In this document: in pieces, positions 34,923-43,389 of the stretch | Numbering within the stretch: the stretch's first letter is position 1 | Layout of the letters: every line of letters starts with the position of its first letter | Assembly: GCA_031459855.1 (NCBI GenBank) | Contig: JAVKHP010000001.1 | Span: 2,890,309 to 2,954,308 of the forward strand | Origin: Armatimonadota bacterium | GTDB lineage: Bacteria > Sysuimicrobiota > Sysuimicrobiia > Sysuimicrobiales > Humicultoraceae | Direction of reading: 5' to 3' | Length of the DNA: 64,000 bases | The notes under the pieces: model-generated | What the model was told of the DNA's origin: nothing | The model's input: the letters and a program-made list of their open reading frames with translations, nothing else | The model's database searches: none | Program-made: the position numbers and the translations under genes

Positions 34923-35407
34923 GCCCCTCCCTCCTCCGCGGGCGCGCGCGCGGCCGCCGGACGTCGCGCCGGTCCCCCTGCGGCGGCGCCCGCGCCCAGC
35001 GCCTGCAGGCGCTCGACCATGGCTGCGACGTCGGCCAGGAACGCCTCGCGGTCGTGCAGCCCGTGGGCCAGCATCTGCAGGCGCTCGGCCGGCACCTTCC
35101 GCCGCGCCAGCCGCCGCTGCAGCTGGTCGATGCGCTCGCGCATCAGGTAGTTCCCTTCGCGGTTCAGGCAGTCCCCGTAGGGACACCCGACCACGAAGAC
35201 GCCGTCGGCGCCCGCCTTGAGGGCGTCTTCCAGCCAGCCCGGGCGGATGAACCCCGAGCACGGGATGCGGATGAGCACCACCGACGGATACGCCAGCAAC
35301 CGGCCGGCCCCATCGACCAGGTCGGCGGTCGCCACCGCCCAGTCGCACACGAAGCCCACGATCTTGGGCGCCGCGCCGCCGCGGACGGTCGCCGCCTGCG
35401 TGCTCAT
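34919..35407 (-). CDS. MvhD/FlpD-like iron-sulfur protein
   Basis: 162 residues. The N-terminal ~130 match the MvhD family (PF02662), the small [2Fe-2S] electron-transfer subunit of hydrogenase/heterodisulfide reductase complexes: IVGFVCDWAVATADL, VLIRIPCSGFIRPGWLEDAL, GADGVFVVGCPYGDCLNREGNY. In classical members the first motif has two cysteines (CxWC); here the second is Ala, leaving four Cys in all. The ATG overlaps the cytochrome b-ferredoxin stop (ATGA), so it is very likely a partner of the fused ferredoxin domain. The C-terminal 30 residues are Ala/Pro-rich. Confidence 0.82.
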   Translation of the reverse strand: MSTQAATVRGGAAPKIVGFVCDWAVATADLVDGAGRLLAYPSVVLIRIPCSGFIRPGWLEDALKAGADGVFVVGCPYGDCLNREGNYLMRERIDQLQRRLARRKVPAERLQMLAHGLHDREAFLADVAAMVERLQALGAGAAAGGPARRPAAARAPAEEGGA

Positions 35408-36579
35408 GCCCGCACCGCCTCCGCCACCGCCACCGCCTCCTGCACGCGGCGCGTCACGTCGGCCTCCAGCAGGCTCGGCAGCTCCAGGGCCTCGAAGGGG
35501 CATGCGCCGATGCAGATGCCGCACTCGACGCACCGCGAGTCGATCACCACCGCCAGCAGCTTCCGGCTGGCCGCCGCCCGCGACAGCCCGGGATGGGGCG
35601 AGGGCACCATCACGATGGCGTTGTACGGACAGTCGTAGTAGCACAGCTCGCAGCCCGTGCAGTTGCCGTCGATCACCTGCGCGACGCCCGCGTGCCGTAC
35701 CCCCATCTCCTGCGGGGCCTCGCGCCCCAGGTACGGGATCACGAATCCCGCGCCCAGGGTGACCGCCACCAGCGCCACCACCAGGCCGGGCGGGAGCAGG
35801 CCCGCCAGCCAGAACGGCAGCAGGAAGAAGACGTCCAGCGGCATCGCCTCGGGCCGGGTCCCGGGCTGCGCGGGCGCGCCGCTGACCGCCGGGATCACCG
35901 CGGCGAGCAGGGTCACCAGCCCCAGGCTGACCAGCACCCAGGTGGCGGGCGGCCACACCTTGGGGTGCCGCAGGCGCACGTAGTGCCACCACAGCAGCAC
36001 GTAGAGCAACGACGCCGGGCCCACGTGCAGCAGCAGGATGCGGGGCAGCGTGCCCTCCGACAGCCCGCGACCGCCCAGCAGCAGACTGGCCAGCCAGTCG
36101 CCCACCGCCGGGATGGCCCGCAGCATGTCGTCGAACAGCCCCAGCACCGCCAGGGCCCGCTCGTCCCACACCAGGATGTACCCGGTGGCGCCCACGAACC
36201 CGCCGAAGATCAACAGGAACATGCCCGAGATCCACGGGGAGTCGCGCGAGAACAGGTACCGGTCGGTGAACCAGTTGCGGAACAGGTGCAGCAGGGCCGC
36301 CACGATGAAGGCGTCGGCCGCGTACCGGTGGATGCCCCGGATCAGCCCGCCGTAGGGGACCTGCTCGGTGAGGTAGGCCACCGAGGGGTGGGCGCCGGTC
36401 AGGCTCGGCACGTAGTAGAAGAAGATGAAGATGCCCGAGAGGACCAGGATGAACAGGAACAGGTTGGCGAGCCCGCCCGTGTAGTAGAGCGGGTTCCAGT
36501 CCGACGGGTAGACGCGGTTGATGGCCACGTCCAGCCGGAGGGTGAAGCGTTGGAGGGCGGTCAGGGCTTTCCGGTACAC
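35404..36579 (-). CDS. cytochrome b fused to a 2x[4Fe-4S] ferredoxin domain
   Basis: 391 residues. Residues 1-210 form a cytochrome b core with all four heme ligands: HRYAADAFIVAALLH (first pair, 14 apart) and HVGPASLLYVLLWWH (second pair, 14 apart). Two or three further helices follow, with PLDVFFLLPFW at the position of the Qo PEWY motif. Residues ~300-391 are a bacterial ferredoxin domain: CTGCELCYYDCPYNAI and CVECGICIGACPFEAL, two complete 4Fe-4S sites, presumably on the cytoplasmic side. The fusion is rare and, with MvhD next, suggests a low-potential electron path. Confidence 0.88.
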   Translation of the reverse strand: MYRKALTALQRFTLRLDVAINRVYPSDWNPLYYTGGLANLFLFILVLSGIFIFFYYVPSLTGAHPSVAYLTEQVPYGGLIRGIHRYAADAFIVAALLHLFRNWFTDRYLFSRDSPWISGMFLLIFGGFVGATGYILVWDERALAVLGLFDDMLRAIPAVGDWLASLLLGGRGLSEGTLPRILLLHVGPASLLYVLLWWHYVRLRHPKVWPPATWVLVSLGLVTLLAAVIPAVSGAPAQPGTRPEAMPLDVFFLLPFWLAGLLPPGLVVALVAVTLGAGFVIPYLGREAPQEMGVRHAGVAQVIDGNCTGCELCYYDCPYNAIVMVPSPHPGLSRAAASRKLLAVVIDSRCVECGICIGACPFEALELPSLLEADVTRRVQEAVAVAEAVRA

Positions 36580-36589
36580 AGTGGCCCCC

Positions 36590-36856
36590 TTACGGCACGG
36601 GCTTGACCCAGCGCCCGCGCAGGTCGTCTTCCGCCTCGGCGCGCCGCGGCCCGATCGTCCCCAGCTTGCGCAGCAGCAGCAGGATCAGCCCGTAGACGAC
36701 GAAGAGCACGCCCAACGCGGCCCCGCCCAGCTGCCAGAACACCCGACGGTCGGGGCTGCCCATGGCCTCGCCGAGCACGATCAGGATCGCGCACGCCACG
36801 CCGATGGCGGCGAGGCCGACGATCCCCGTGGCGTACCTGCGGTGCTCCTCGGTCAC
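36590..36856 (-). CDS. 88-residue two-helix membrane protein in the bc-type cluster
   Basis: Two hydrophobic helices (GIVGLAAIGVACAILIVLGE and LGGAALGVLFVVYGLILLLLRKLG), then a charged tail with RRAEAEDDLRGRW. The ATG overlaps the stop of the 93-residue gene upstream; it ends 10 bases before the cytochrome b-ferredoxin gene. Likely an accessory subunit of the complex. No known family recognised. Confidence 0.65.
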   Translation of the reverse strand: MTEEHRRYATGIVGLAAIGVACAILIVLGEAMGSPDRRVFWQLGGAALGVLFVVYGLILLLLRKLGTIGPRRAEAEDDLRGRWVKPVP

Positions 36857-37134
36857 GATACGTCAGCTCCTCCCGACGGGCGGCCCGCCCGGCGGTCCAG
36901 CCACCGGTCGAACAGCGGCATGGGCCGCCGGGTGCGTCCCGCCGCCCGGTCGGCGGCGTAGATGACGAACGCCAGGTAGCCCAAACTGATCCAGAAGGCG
37001 GCCATCCAGGCCAGCGCCGCCCCGGGCCCGTAGAGCCGGTGCCCCTCGAGCGCCGCCCGCACGCCCTGCCACAGGCGTGAGAAGCTCTCCACCGCCACGG
37101 CGAACGCCACCACCGACCCCAGCAGCCGGCCCAC
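36853..37134 (-). CDS. 93-residue membrane protein in the bc-type cluster
   Basis: GTG 37134 lies 5 bases after the cytochrome b stop. One or two hydrophobic helices (VGRLLGSVVAFAVAVESFSRL and AALAWMAAFWISLGYLAFVIYAADRA), basic C-terminus. It overlaps the 88-residue gene by ATGA. A probable small subunit; homologues unknown to me. The frame is supported by tight spacing on both sides. Confidence 0.6.
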   Translation of the reverse strand: MGRLLGSVVAFAVAVESFSRLWQGVRAALEGHRLYGPGAALAWMAAFWISLGYLAFVIYAADRAAGRTRRPMPLFDRWLDRRAGRPSGGADVS

Positions 37135-37139
37135 GGCCC

Positions 37140-38306
37140 CTAGTGCGCCGCCGCGCGCGCGGGCGCCGGCGGCGCCGCCTGCGCCTGGGCTGCGGCGCGC
37201 GCCTGCCGCCGCCGGTAGCGGATCTCCCAGACGAAGGCCAGGGAGAGCACGACGGTGGTGACGAGCAGCACCAGCGGCGGCTCGCGCTCGATCACGGCGA
37301 TGTTGAACAGGATGAGCGCTGTGAAGACCAGGAAGTAGATCAGGGCCAGCAGCCCCACGACGAAGAAGAACGGGCGCTCCAGGGGCCGCCGGCCCTTGCT
37401 GCGGTCGAGGAACGGTACCAGCATGCCGAAGCCAATGAGCAGGCCCGGGCCCAGCCCGGCCCACAGCGGCGGCGTGTACTTCACGTACTGGTAGAGCGCC
37501 AGGAAGTACCAGTCGGAGAGGATCGGCAGGGGCGTCCGGTTCGGGTCGGCGCGGCGGCCCAGCTCCGCGGGCAGCGCCCACGAGATGTACACCAGCATGG
37601 CCGAGAACACCAGGATGGGGAAGAGCGACATGTTCAGGCGCTGACGCCGCGTGCGGTAGTAGAAGACCTCGATGACGATGAGCAGCACCAGCGAGATGCC
37701 GAAGTGCAGGGCGTAGAAGCGCGTCAGGGTGGCGGCGCCGATGGCCGGCCCGCCCAGGAACAGGTAGGCGATCATGGAGCCGAGGTTGAACCGCTCGCCG
37801 ATGACCGGGATCTTGGCGGTGAGCTCGTCGAAGTACACCGGCACCGTGAGCACCGTCTTGGCCGCCCAGAACGCCCGCTGGTTCCAGATGAGCAGGTAGC
37901 CGGTGATCCCCGAGATCATGGCCAGGACCAACCCGGCGAACCCCCACATCCAGCTCAGCTCGCCGGGGCGCTTGTACTCCCCCAGGAAGTACATGCGGTA
38001 GATGCGCAGGATGATGCAGAGGATCACGCCGTCGGCCGCGTACTTGTGCACGCCGCGGATCAGCCATCCCAGCGGCACCGCGTGCTGGATGTGCAGGATG
38101 GAGTTGTACGCGCCCTCGGGGGTGGGCTCGTACCAGAACATGAGCAGGATCCCGCTGACCACCGTAACGAGCCAGAAGTAGTAGAGCATCGGCCCCAGCA
38201 GGTAGAAGGGGTTGGCCTGCCGGGTGACCAGCGTCTCGTCGAACAGGTCCAGCCGGCTGCGACGGTCCCGGTACCACTCACGCAGGTTGTCCCAGACCCT
38301 GGCCAT
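37140..38306 (-). CDS. cytochrome b of bc-type complex lacking heme bH ligands
   Basis: 388 residues with both b6-like and subunit IV-like parts: WLIRGVHKYAADGVILCIILRIYRMY, GELSWMWGFAGLVLAMISGITGYLLIWNQ, TLTRFYALHFGISLVLL, and SDWYFLALYQYVKY at the Qo (PEWY) site. The first His of each helix (bL heme pair) is present, in GVHKY and YALHF. The second of each pair is gone: where cytochrome b6 has ILHVFR this has ILRIYR, and the helix D position is Tyr or Phe (EVFYYR). So only heme bL can be bound in the normal way. It follows the Rieske gene by 30 bases. Confidence 0.92.
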   Translation of the reverse strand: MARVWDNLREWYRDRRSRLDLFDETLVTRQANPFYLLGPMLYYFWLVTVVSGILLMFWYEPTPEGAYNSILHIQHAVPLGWLIRGVHKYAADGVILCIILRIYRMYFLGEYKRPGELSWMWGFAGLVLAMISGITGYLLIWNQRAFWAAKTVLTVPVYFDELTAKIPVIGERFNLGSMIAYLFLGGPAIGAATLTRFYALHFGISLVLLIVIEVFYYRTRRQRLNMSLFPILVFSAMLVYISWALPAELGRRADPNRTPLPILSDWYFLALYQYVKYTPPLWAGLGPGLLIGFGMLVPFLDRSKGRRPLERPFFFVVGLLALIYFLVFTALILFNIAVIEREPPLVLLVTTVVLSLAFVWEIRYRRRQARAAAQAQAAPPAPARAAAH

Positions 38307-38336
38307 CGGTCCTCGTCACGGTGGTGCGGATTGAGG

Positions 38337-38999
38337 CTACGCGATCCCGCCCGGCTCGACGCGCCGCACCAGCACCCGGTCGCCTTCGATGGTGTAGAAG
38401 AACGTGCGCGGCGGCCGCGGGGCCGGGCCGGAGAGCACCCGGCCCGGCATCTCGGGGTCGGCCGGGTCGTAGATGCTGAGGTGGCACGGGCAGCCCATGA
38501 GCGCGTGCTGGCGCTCCCTGGGCGGCACGTAGCCGCCGTAGCCGGCGGTGATCTCGCGCCAGTCCTGCACGAAGTTGTAGATGCAGCCCAGGTGCGGGCA
38601 GATCCGCGAGAACACGATGATCTCGCTCTCGGTGAACTGCGGCGTCTCACCCGTGGCGCGCACCCAGTCCCACGGCATGCGGATCTTGGCCGGCAGGCGG
38701 ATCGCCACGCCGGGGACCGAGGCGCTGCGGAACCCCTCGGGCGTGTACTGGGGGTACTTCTGAGTGTAGACGAAGTACTTGAAGTCCCAGGGCTTCTGCA
38801 ACTCGGCCAGGGTGGCCGCCACGACCGGCTCGCCGGCCGGCGGGTCGTGCCTGGTGGGCTGCAGCACGTCGAAGGGGTCCACGTTGGGCTTGAGGAACCG
38901 CAGCAGCGGCGAGGCGAACGCCACGAGCCCCGCTGCCAGCGGCAGGGACGCCGCGGCGCGCAGGAAGCGCCGACGATCCATGGCACGGTCGTGCGCCAT
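38337..38999 (-). CDS. Rieske [2Fe-2S] protein of the bc-type complex
   Basis: The cluster motifs CPHLGC and CPCHLSIYD (two Cys, two His) are intact. A twin-arginine leader (DRRRFLRAAASLPLAAGLVAF) shows Tat export and membrane anchoring; TatA and TatC are encoded at 25386-26381. ATG 38999 gives 220 residues; 39026 and 38981 are alternative starts. The stretch between about residues 40 and 110 (PTRHDPPAGEPV...KIRMPWDWVRATGE) is longer than in classical Rieske proteins. The gene heads the Rieske-cytochrome b unit. Confidence 0.92.
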   Translation of the reverse strand: MAHDRAMDRRRFLRAAASLPLAAGLVAFASPLLRFLKPNVDPFDVLQPTRHDPPAGEPVVAATLAELQKPWDFKYFVYTQKYPQYTPEGFRSASVPGVAIRLPAKIRMPWDWVRATGETPQFTESEIIVFSRICPHLGCIYNFVQDWREITAGYGGYVPPRERQHALMGCPCHLSIYDPADPEMPGRVLSGPAPRPPRTFFYTIEGDRVLVRRVEPGGIA

Positions 39000-39077
39000 C
39001 AGCAGGTCACCGTCTCCAGCATACACAGCCGCCGTCCAGCCCGGGAAGTGGGATGGCGGCCGGACCCGCCGCGGGCC

Positions 39078-40001
39078 TCACGGCTGCTGTCCGCGCGGCG
39101 GTGCGTACTCGTACATGAACGTCCGCACGTAGTCCACCAGCGCCCAGATCTCGTCCTCCTCCAGCCGGCCCCGGTACCCGGGCATCAGGCCGCGCCCGTC
39201 GGCGATCCGCTGGAAGAGCTCGGTGGGCTTGCGGGCCGCCAGGAAGTTGGCGTCGGTGAAGATCCCGGCGCCGACCCCTTCGCGCCAGCCCCACACCCGC
39301 GCCGCCATCTCCTCGGACAGCCGGCCACCGCGCCCGTCCCCGGCGGGACCGTGGCAGTCGGCGCAGGTGGCGGTGCGGCCCCCGCCGATCTCCAGCGCCC
39401 GCGTCTGGTAGATCTCGCGGCCGCGCGCGATCGCCTGCGGCGTGGTGGAGAACGTCCAGGCGTAGAAGAGCACGTCCCAGATCTGCTCGTCGGTGAGGGT
39501 CGCCGGCCCCTTGTTGGCCCCGTAGGCCGGTTTCCGCCCGAAGGCCGGCATGGCCGTGTGGGGCCTGCCGAGCTTGATCGTCTCGAAGAGCACCCACGGG
39601 GCGTTCAGGCGCATGGCGATCTGGTTGTGGAAGTTGGCGGGCCGGGACGGGATCTTCTCACCGCGAATCTGGATGCCCCACAGCGCGAAGAAGTCGGTGA
39701 GCGGGTTCTTGTGCGGCGAGGTGAGGCCGGCGGCCGCAGGCCCGTCGCCAAACCCCTCGTCTCCGTGGCAGACGGCGCAGACGCGCTCGAAGGTGGCCCG
39801 CCCGCGCGCGGCCGACGGCTTGAACGCCGGCTTGCCCTCCACCAGCGGCCGCAGCACCGGCTGCTGCCCCAAGCCAGCACCGACCGTCGCCGCCTCGCCG
39901 CGTACGCGCACGGTGGGCTGGCATCCGGCAGCGACCACGGCGACGGCGACGATCGCGGGGAGCACGCGCAGCGCGGTCGTCAGCGAGCGAACAGGTGTCA
40001 T
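39078..40001 (-). CDS. di-heme cytochrome c lipoprotein
   Basis: About 307 residues from ATG 40001 (an ATG at 40025 is possible). Lipoprotein signal VLPAIVAVAVVAAGC. Two heme sites: ERVCAVCHGDEGFGDGP with Met ligand candidate in TAMPAFGRK, and TCADCHGPAGDGRGG with GLMPGYRG. The C-terminal VDYVRTFMYEYAPP closes the second domain. Located between the ccm genes and the Rieske gene, it is the probable electron acceptor or c-subunit of the complex, matured by CcmABCDEF. Confidence 0.9.
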   Translation of the reverse strand: MTPVRSLTTALRVLPAIVAVAVVAAGCQPTVRVRGEAATVGAGLGQQPVLRPLVEGKPAFKPSAARGRATFERVCAVCHGDEGFGDGPAAAGLTSPHKNPLTDFFALWGIQIRGEKIPSRPANFHNQIAMRLNAPWVLFETIKLGRPHTAMPAFGRKPAYGANKGPATLTDEQIWDVLFYAWTFSTTPQAIARGREIYQTRALEIGGGRTATCADCHGPAGDGRGGRLSEEMAARVWGWREGVGAGIFTDANFLAARKPTELFQRIADGRGLMPGYRGRLEEDEIWALVDYVRTFMYEYAPPRGQQP

Positions 40002-40076
40002 CGTCAACGGCAGGAACGATTCCACGCCCCCGGGGCAACTCCTCCCCGGCGCGCGAGGACGTCCGGGCGCCTGTCG

Positions 40077-41120
40077 TCAGGTCTGCCGCCGTAACGCCCA
40101 CGTCAGGCCCACCAGGAGCACGCCCGCCAGCGCCGCCGCCGCTGCAGGCGCGGGCCATCGCCGCAGCGGCGGCACGCCCACCACGCGCAACGCGAGGTCG
40201 CCCGGGGGCACCGCCCTGGCCCAGGCCCGCGTGTACCGGCCACCATCCATGTCGACGTCGGGTGCCGGCCGGAACTGCGGCGAGCGCACCTCGGCCGGGG
40301 CGGTGACGAACACCACTGCCCGATCGACCGGCAGCCGCACCCGGCGATCCAGGGACACCGTGCCGGCGCCCGCCACCGCGTAGCTGAACGACAGCTGGTG
40401 AGCGCCCGGGCGCACGACGAGTCGGTCCCGGATCTCGCCGGATGCGGTGCGCGGCCGGTCGAAGCCGGCATGATACGCGACGTACCGGGCCGTCGGCGGC
40501 AGGGGCACGGCGACGTCGCCCAGGAACGTACGGGTGGTGGCGTTGCGCAGGTGCACCACCTCCGAGACCCGCACGTAGCCGGCGTGCACCTCGACCGCCA
40601 CCCCAAGCAACGCCACGCGCAGCGGCACGTCGGGCGCCGCGTCGTACACCGTGAGGGCCACGTGGACCGGACCACCGGCCACGACCGCGTGGACCGCGTA
40701 CGGTACTCCCTGATGGTTTGCCTGGATCAGGTAGCGGCCGTCGGGCAGCCCGCGAAACGCGAAGCGGCCGGCGGCGTCGGTGCGCGCGTCGGACGTGGGC
40801 TGAGCCCCCGTGCTGCCGATGGACACCAGGGTGACTTCCTGCCCGGCGGCCGGCCGGCCGCTCGTGCCGTTGCGCACGATCCCGGTGACCGCCCCGGCGC
40901 CGCCATCGACCGCGGACGACGTCGCGAGCACGGTCCCACGCACCGTCGCCGGCCAGACCGGCCCGGTCCAGACCGCGAGTATCATCCCGACCGCAGCGAT
41001 CGCCGTGGCCGCGGCGCGCGCCGGCTGCGACGGCCGCCACCTGGACCTGTGTGCGCGCCCCGGCGCCGCGGGCGCACCGGTCTCGCATGCCTGGCGGACC
41101 CACGGTCGGGCGCCTGTCAC
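40077..41120 (-). CDS. membrane-anchored protein with carboxypeptidase-regulatory-like domain
   Basis: 347 residues from GTG 41120, overlapping the previous stop. An N-terminal helix (ATAIAAVGMILAVWTG) acts as signal or anchor. Then a CarboxypepD_reg-like beta domain: GAVTGIVRNGTSGRPAAGQEVTLVSIG and RFAFRGLPDGRYLIQANHQG. Further beta-rich sequence (FLGDVAVPLPPTARYV...) and a C-terminal helix (AAAAALAGVLLVGLTWALRR) follow. Function is unknown; its place between ccmF and the cytochrome c gene suggests a role in cytochrome assembly or the complex's outer part. Confidence 0.65.
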   Translation of the reverse strand: MTGARPWVRQACETGAPAAPGRAHRSRWRPSQPARAAATAIAAVGMILAVWTGPVWPATVRGTVLATSSAVDGGAGAVTGIVRNGTSGRPAAGQEVTLVSIGSTGAQPTSDARTDAAGRFAFRGLPDGRYLIQANHQGVPYAVHAVVAGGPVHVALTVYDAAPDVPLRVALLGVAVEVHAGYVRVSEVVHLRNATTRTFLGDVAVPLPPTARYVAYHAGFDRPRTASGEIRDRLVVRPGAHQLSFSYAVAGAGTVSLDRRVRLPVDRAVVFVTAPAEVRSPQFRPAPDVDMDGGRYTRAWARAVPPGDLALRVVGVPPLRRWPAPAAAAALAGVLLVGLTWALRRQT

Positions 41121-41401
41121 GGTACGGCCTCCTCGCGCCGCGACGCCCCGTCCAGCTGCCGCAGCCGTGCGCCGTCCTCCTCCAGCGCCGCGGGCGGCGC
41201 GAGGTCGTCGGCATCGCTCGACGTGACGGGCCGGTCGAGCTCGCGCTCGGCGAGGGCGCGCAGCGTGGGCGCGTCGGCCTGGCCGGCGCGCGCGTCGTCG
41301 ACTGCCCGCGTCCTGCGGCGCGCAACGGGCGCCAGGAGGTACCACGCGAGCGCTGCGGCCACCAGGAACACGAGCGCGTCGGGCAGGCCGATGCCGCTCA
41401 C
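41117..41401 (-). CDS. 94-residue CcmI-like/cytochrome c biogenesis-associated protein
   Basis: GTG 41401 overlaps the ccmF stop (GTGA). One N-terminal membrane helix (DALVFLVAAALAWYLLAPVARR), then a hydrophilic tail including LRALAERELDRPVTSSDADDL. A short membrane protein after ccmF is often CcmI or CcmH related, but I see no CxxC motif or TPR domain, so this is only a positional guess. Confidence 0.5.
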   Translation of the reverse strand: MSGIGLPDALVFLVAAALAWYLLAPVARRRTRAVDDARAGQADAPTLRALAERELDRPVTSSDADDLAPPAALEEDGARLRQLDGASRREEAVP

Positions 41402-43389
41402 GGCGCCCCTACCGCGGGCGATGGGGCCGGCTCGCCCACCGGGAGCACGCGCGCCTGCCGGCGCCGCTCTGGCAGCGCCGCCAGCAGCGCGCCGGCGGCC
41501 AGCACCGCCCCGCCGGCCCACAGCCACGATACCAGCGGGTGGATCAGCACCCGCAGCGTGGCCCGACCGTCCGGCGTCCAGTCGGCCAGGATCGCGTAGA
41601 GATCCTCGCGCGGCGAGGACCTGATCGCCACCTCGTGCATCGGCTGCTCCTGCGCCCGGTAGAACAGCCGGCGGGGACGCAGGACGCCCAGGTCCCGGGC
41701 GCCCCGCCACACCCGCACCTCCGCTTCCACCACGTCGATCCCAGGGCGCTGCGCGCCAGCCAGCCCCCGAAACTCGAAGAGATATGCACCGAGCTGAAAC
41801 CGTTCGCCGGGAGCCACCGTGGCCTGTTGCTGCGTGGCGAAGGCGCTGCTGCCCGCGATGCCCGCCAGCATGAGCACGACGCCGAGGTGGGCAGCGTAGC
41901 CGCCGTACCGACGGCGGTTGTGCCAGAGCAGCTGCCCCAGCGCGGTGAGCACAGGCTCGCCGCGGGCGGCACGTACCCGCACGCCGCGGACGAGCTCCAG
42001 CCCGATCGTCGCCAGGACGAACAGCGCCAGGACGAAGACCCCCAGCGCCACCGGGGCCCGGACGCCCGCCGCGGCGAGGATCCCGCCGCCGGCGGCGGCG
42101 ACGGCCGCCGGCCAGGCGAAGGTCCGCACCAGCTGTTCACGGGAGGCGCGTCGCCAGGGCAGGAGCGGCCCGATGGCCATGAGCAGCAGCAGGGCCAGCG
42201 CGATGGGCGTCAGCACGCGGTTGAAGTACGGTGGGCCCACCGTACTCCGCACGCCCTCCAGGGCTTCCGTCACGGCCGGGAAGACCGTGCCCACGAAGAC
42301 CACGGCGGTCGCGGCCACCAGCAGCAGGTTGTTGGCCAGGAAGGCCGTCTCGCGGCTGAGCACGGCCTCGATGGTCGCCGGGCGGCGCAGCTGATCCCAC
42401 CGCCAGGCCAGCAGGCCGAAGCCGGCCAGCAGGACCACCGCCAGGAAGCCCAGGAACGCGGGGCCGACGGCCGACAGCGCGAACGCGTGCACCGACGCGA
42501 TCACGCCGCTGCGCACCAGGAACGTGCCAAACAGCGTCAACGCGAAGGCCAGGATGACCAGCGCGACGTTCCACGTGGCCAGCAGCCCGCGCCGCTCCTG
42601 CACCTGGATCGAGTGGAGGAACGCCGTGGCCACCAGCCACGGCATGAGCGCCGCGTTCTCCACCGGATCCCATGCCCAGTAGCCGCCCCAGCCCAGCACC
42701 ACGTACGACCACTTGGCGCCAAACAGCAGCCCCAGCGAGAGGAAGATCCAGCCCACCAGCACCCAGCGGCGCGCCAGCACCACCCACGTGTCGTCCAGAC
42801 GGCCGGTGACCAGCGCGGCGACCACGATGGCGAACGGCACGGTCATGCCCACGAACCCCAGGTAGAGCGTCGGGGGGTGCGCGGCCATCCACGGGTTGCG
42901 CAACAGCGGGTTCAGCCCCTGCCCGTCGGGCGGCGGGGGCACCAGGCGCGCGAACGGGTCGCTGGCCCACGCCAGCATCCCCGAGAAGAACAGCGCCACG
43001 GCCAGGAGCACCACGGTCGCCGGCGCTTGCAGCGCCGGATGCGCGCGCAGCGCGCGCACGCCGGCCACCAGGTAGCCGGCCAGCACGAGGGCCCACAGCA
43101 GGAGGGCACCGTCGTGGCCGCCCCAGAACGCGGTGATCGTGTAGAACAGCGGCTGGGTCGACTCGCTGGCCACCGCGACGAACCGCACCGAGAAGTCACG
43201 CTGCACGAGCGCCGTCCACAGGGCTGCCGCGGCCAGCGCCACGAGCAGCGCCCACGCCACCGCCGCGCGGCGCCCGGCTTCCAGCAGCCCCTCGTGCCGC
43301 CGCCGGATGCCCAGGACGGTGACGAGGATGCCGTAGGCCGCGGTGACCACAGCGGCCAGCACGGCGAACCGGCCGATCTCACCCGCCAC
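41398..43389 (-). CDS. ccmF: cytochrome c heme lyase subunit CcmF
   Basis: 663 residues with some 14 membrane helices. The heme-handling WWD domain is GWGGYWAWDPVENAALMPWL, with flanking His (HPPTLYLGFVGM, TAFLHSIQVQERRG), and the C-terminal periplasmic loop lies before the last helix (HPLVSWLWAGGAVLAAGAL). GTG 43389 overlaps the small upstream gene by 11 bases. Together with ccmABCDE it forms system I maturation; ccmG and ccmH are not in the window. Confidence 0.95.
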   Translation of the reverse strand: MAGEIGRFAVLAAVVTAAYGILVTVLGIRRRHEGLLEAGRRAAVAWALLVALAAAALWTALVQRDFSVRFVAVASESTQPLFYTITAFWGGHDGALLLWALVLAGYLVAGVRALRAHPALQAPATVVLLAVALFFSGMLAWASDPFARLVPPPPDGQGLNPLLRNPWMAAHPPTLYLGFVGMTVPFAIVVAALVTGRLDDTWVVLARRWVLVGWIFLSLGLLFGAKWSYVVLGWGGYWAWDPVENAALMPWLVATAFLHSIQVQERRGLLATWNVALVILAFALTLFGTFLVRSGVIASVHAFALSAVGPAFLGFLAVVLLAGFGLLAWRWDQLRRPATIEAVLSRETAFLANNLLLVAATAVVFVGTVFPAVTEALEGVRSTVGPPYFNRVLTPIALALLLLMAIGPLLPWRRASREQLVRTFAWPAAVAAAGGGILAAAGVRAPVALGVFVLALFVLATIGLELVRGVRVRAARGEPVLTALGQLLWHNRRRYGGYAAHLGVVLMLAGIAGSSAFATQQQATVAPGERFQLGAYLFEFRGLAGAQRPGIDVVEAEVRVWRGARDLGVLRPRRLFYRAQEQPMHEVAIRSSPREDLYAILADWTPDGRATLRVLIHPLVSWLWAGGAVLAAGALLAALPERRRQARVLPVGEPAPSPAVGAP

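Noticed and set aside
37077-40094. 1005-codon plus-strand open frame antisense to the bc-type genes
   Set aside because: In 70% G+C DNA stop codons are rare, so long antisense frames are expected. The minus strand encodes Rieske, cytochrome b and cytochrome c with intact motifs.
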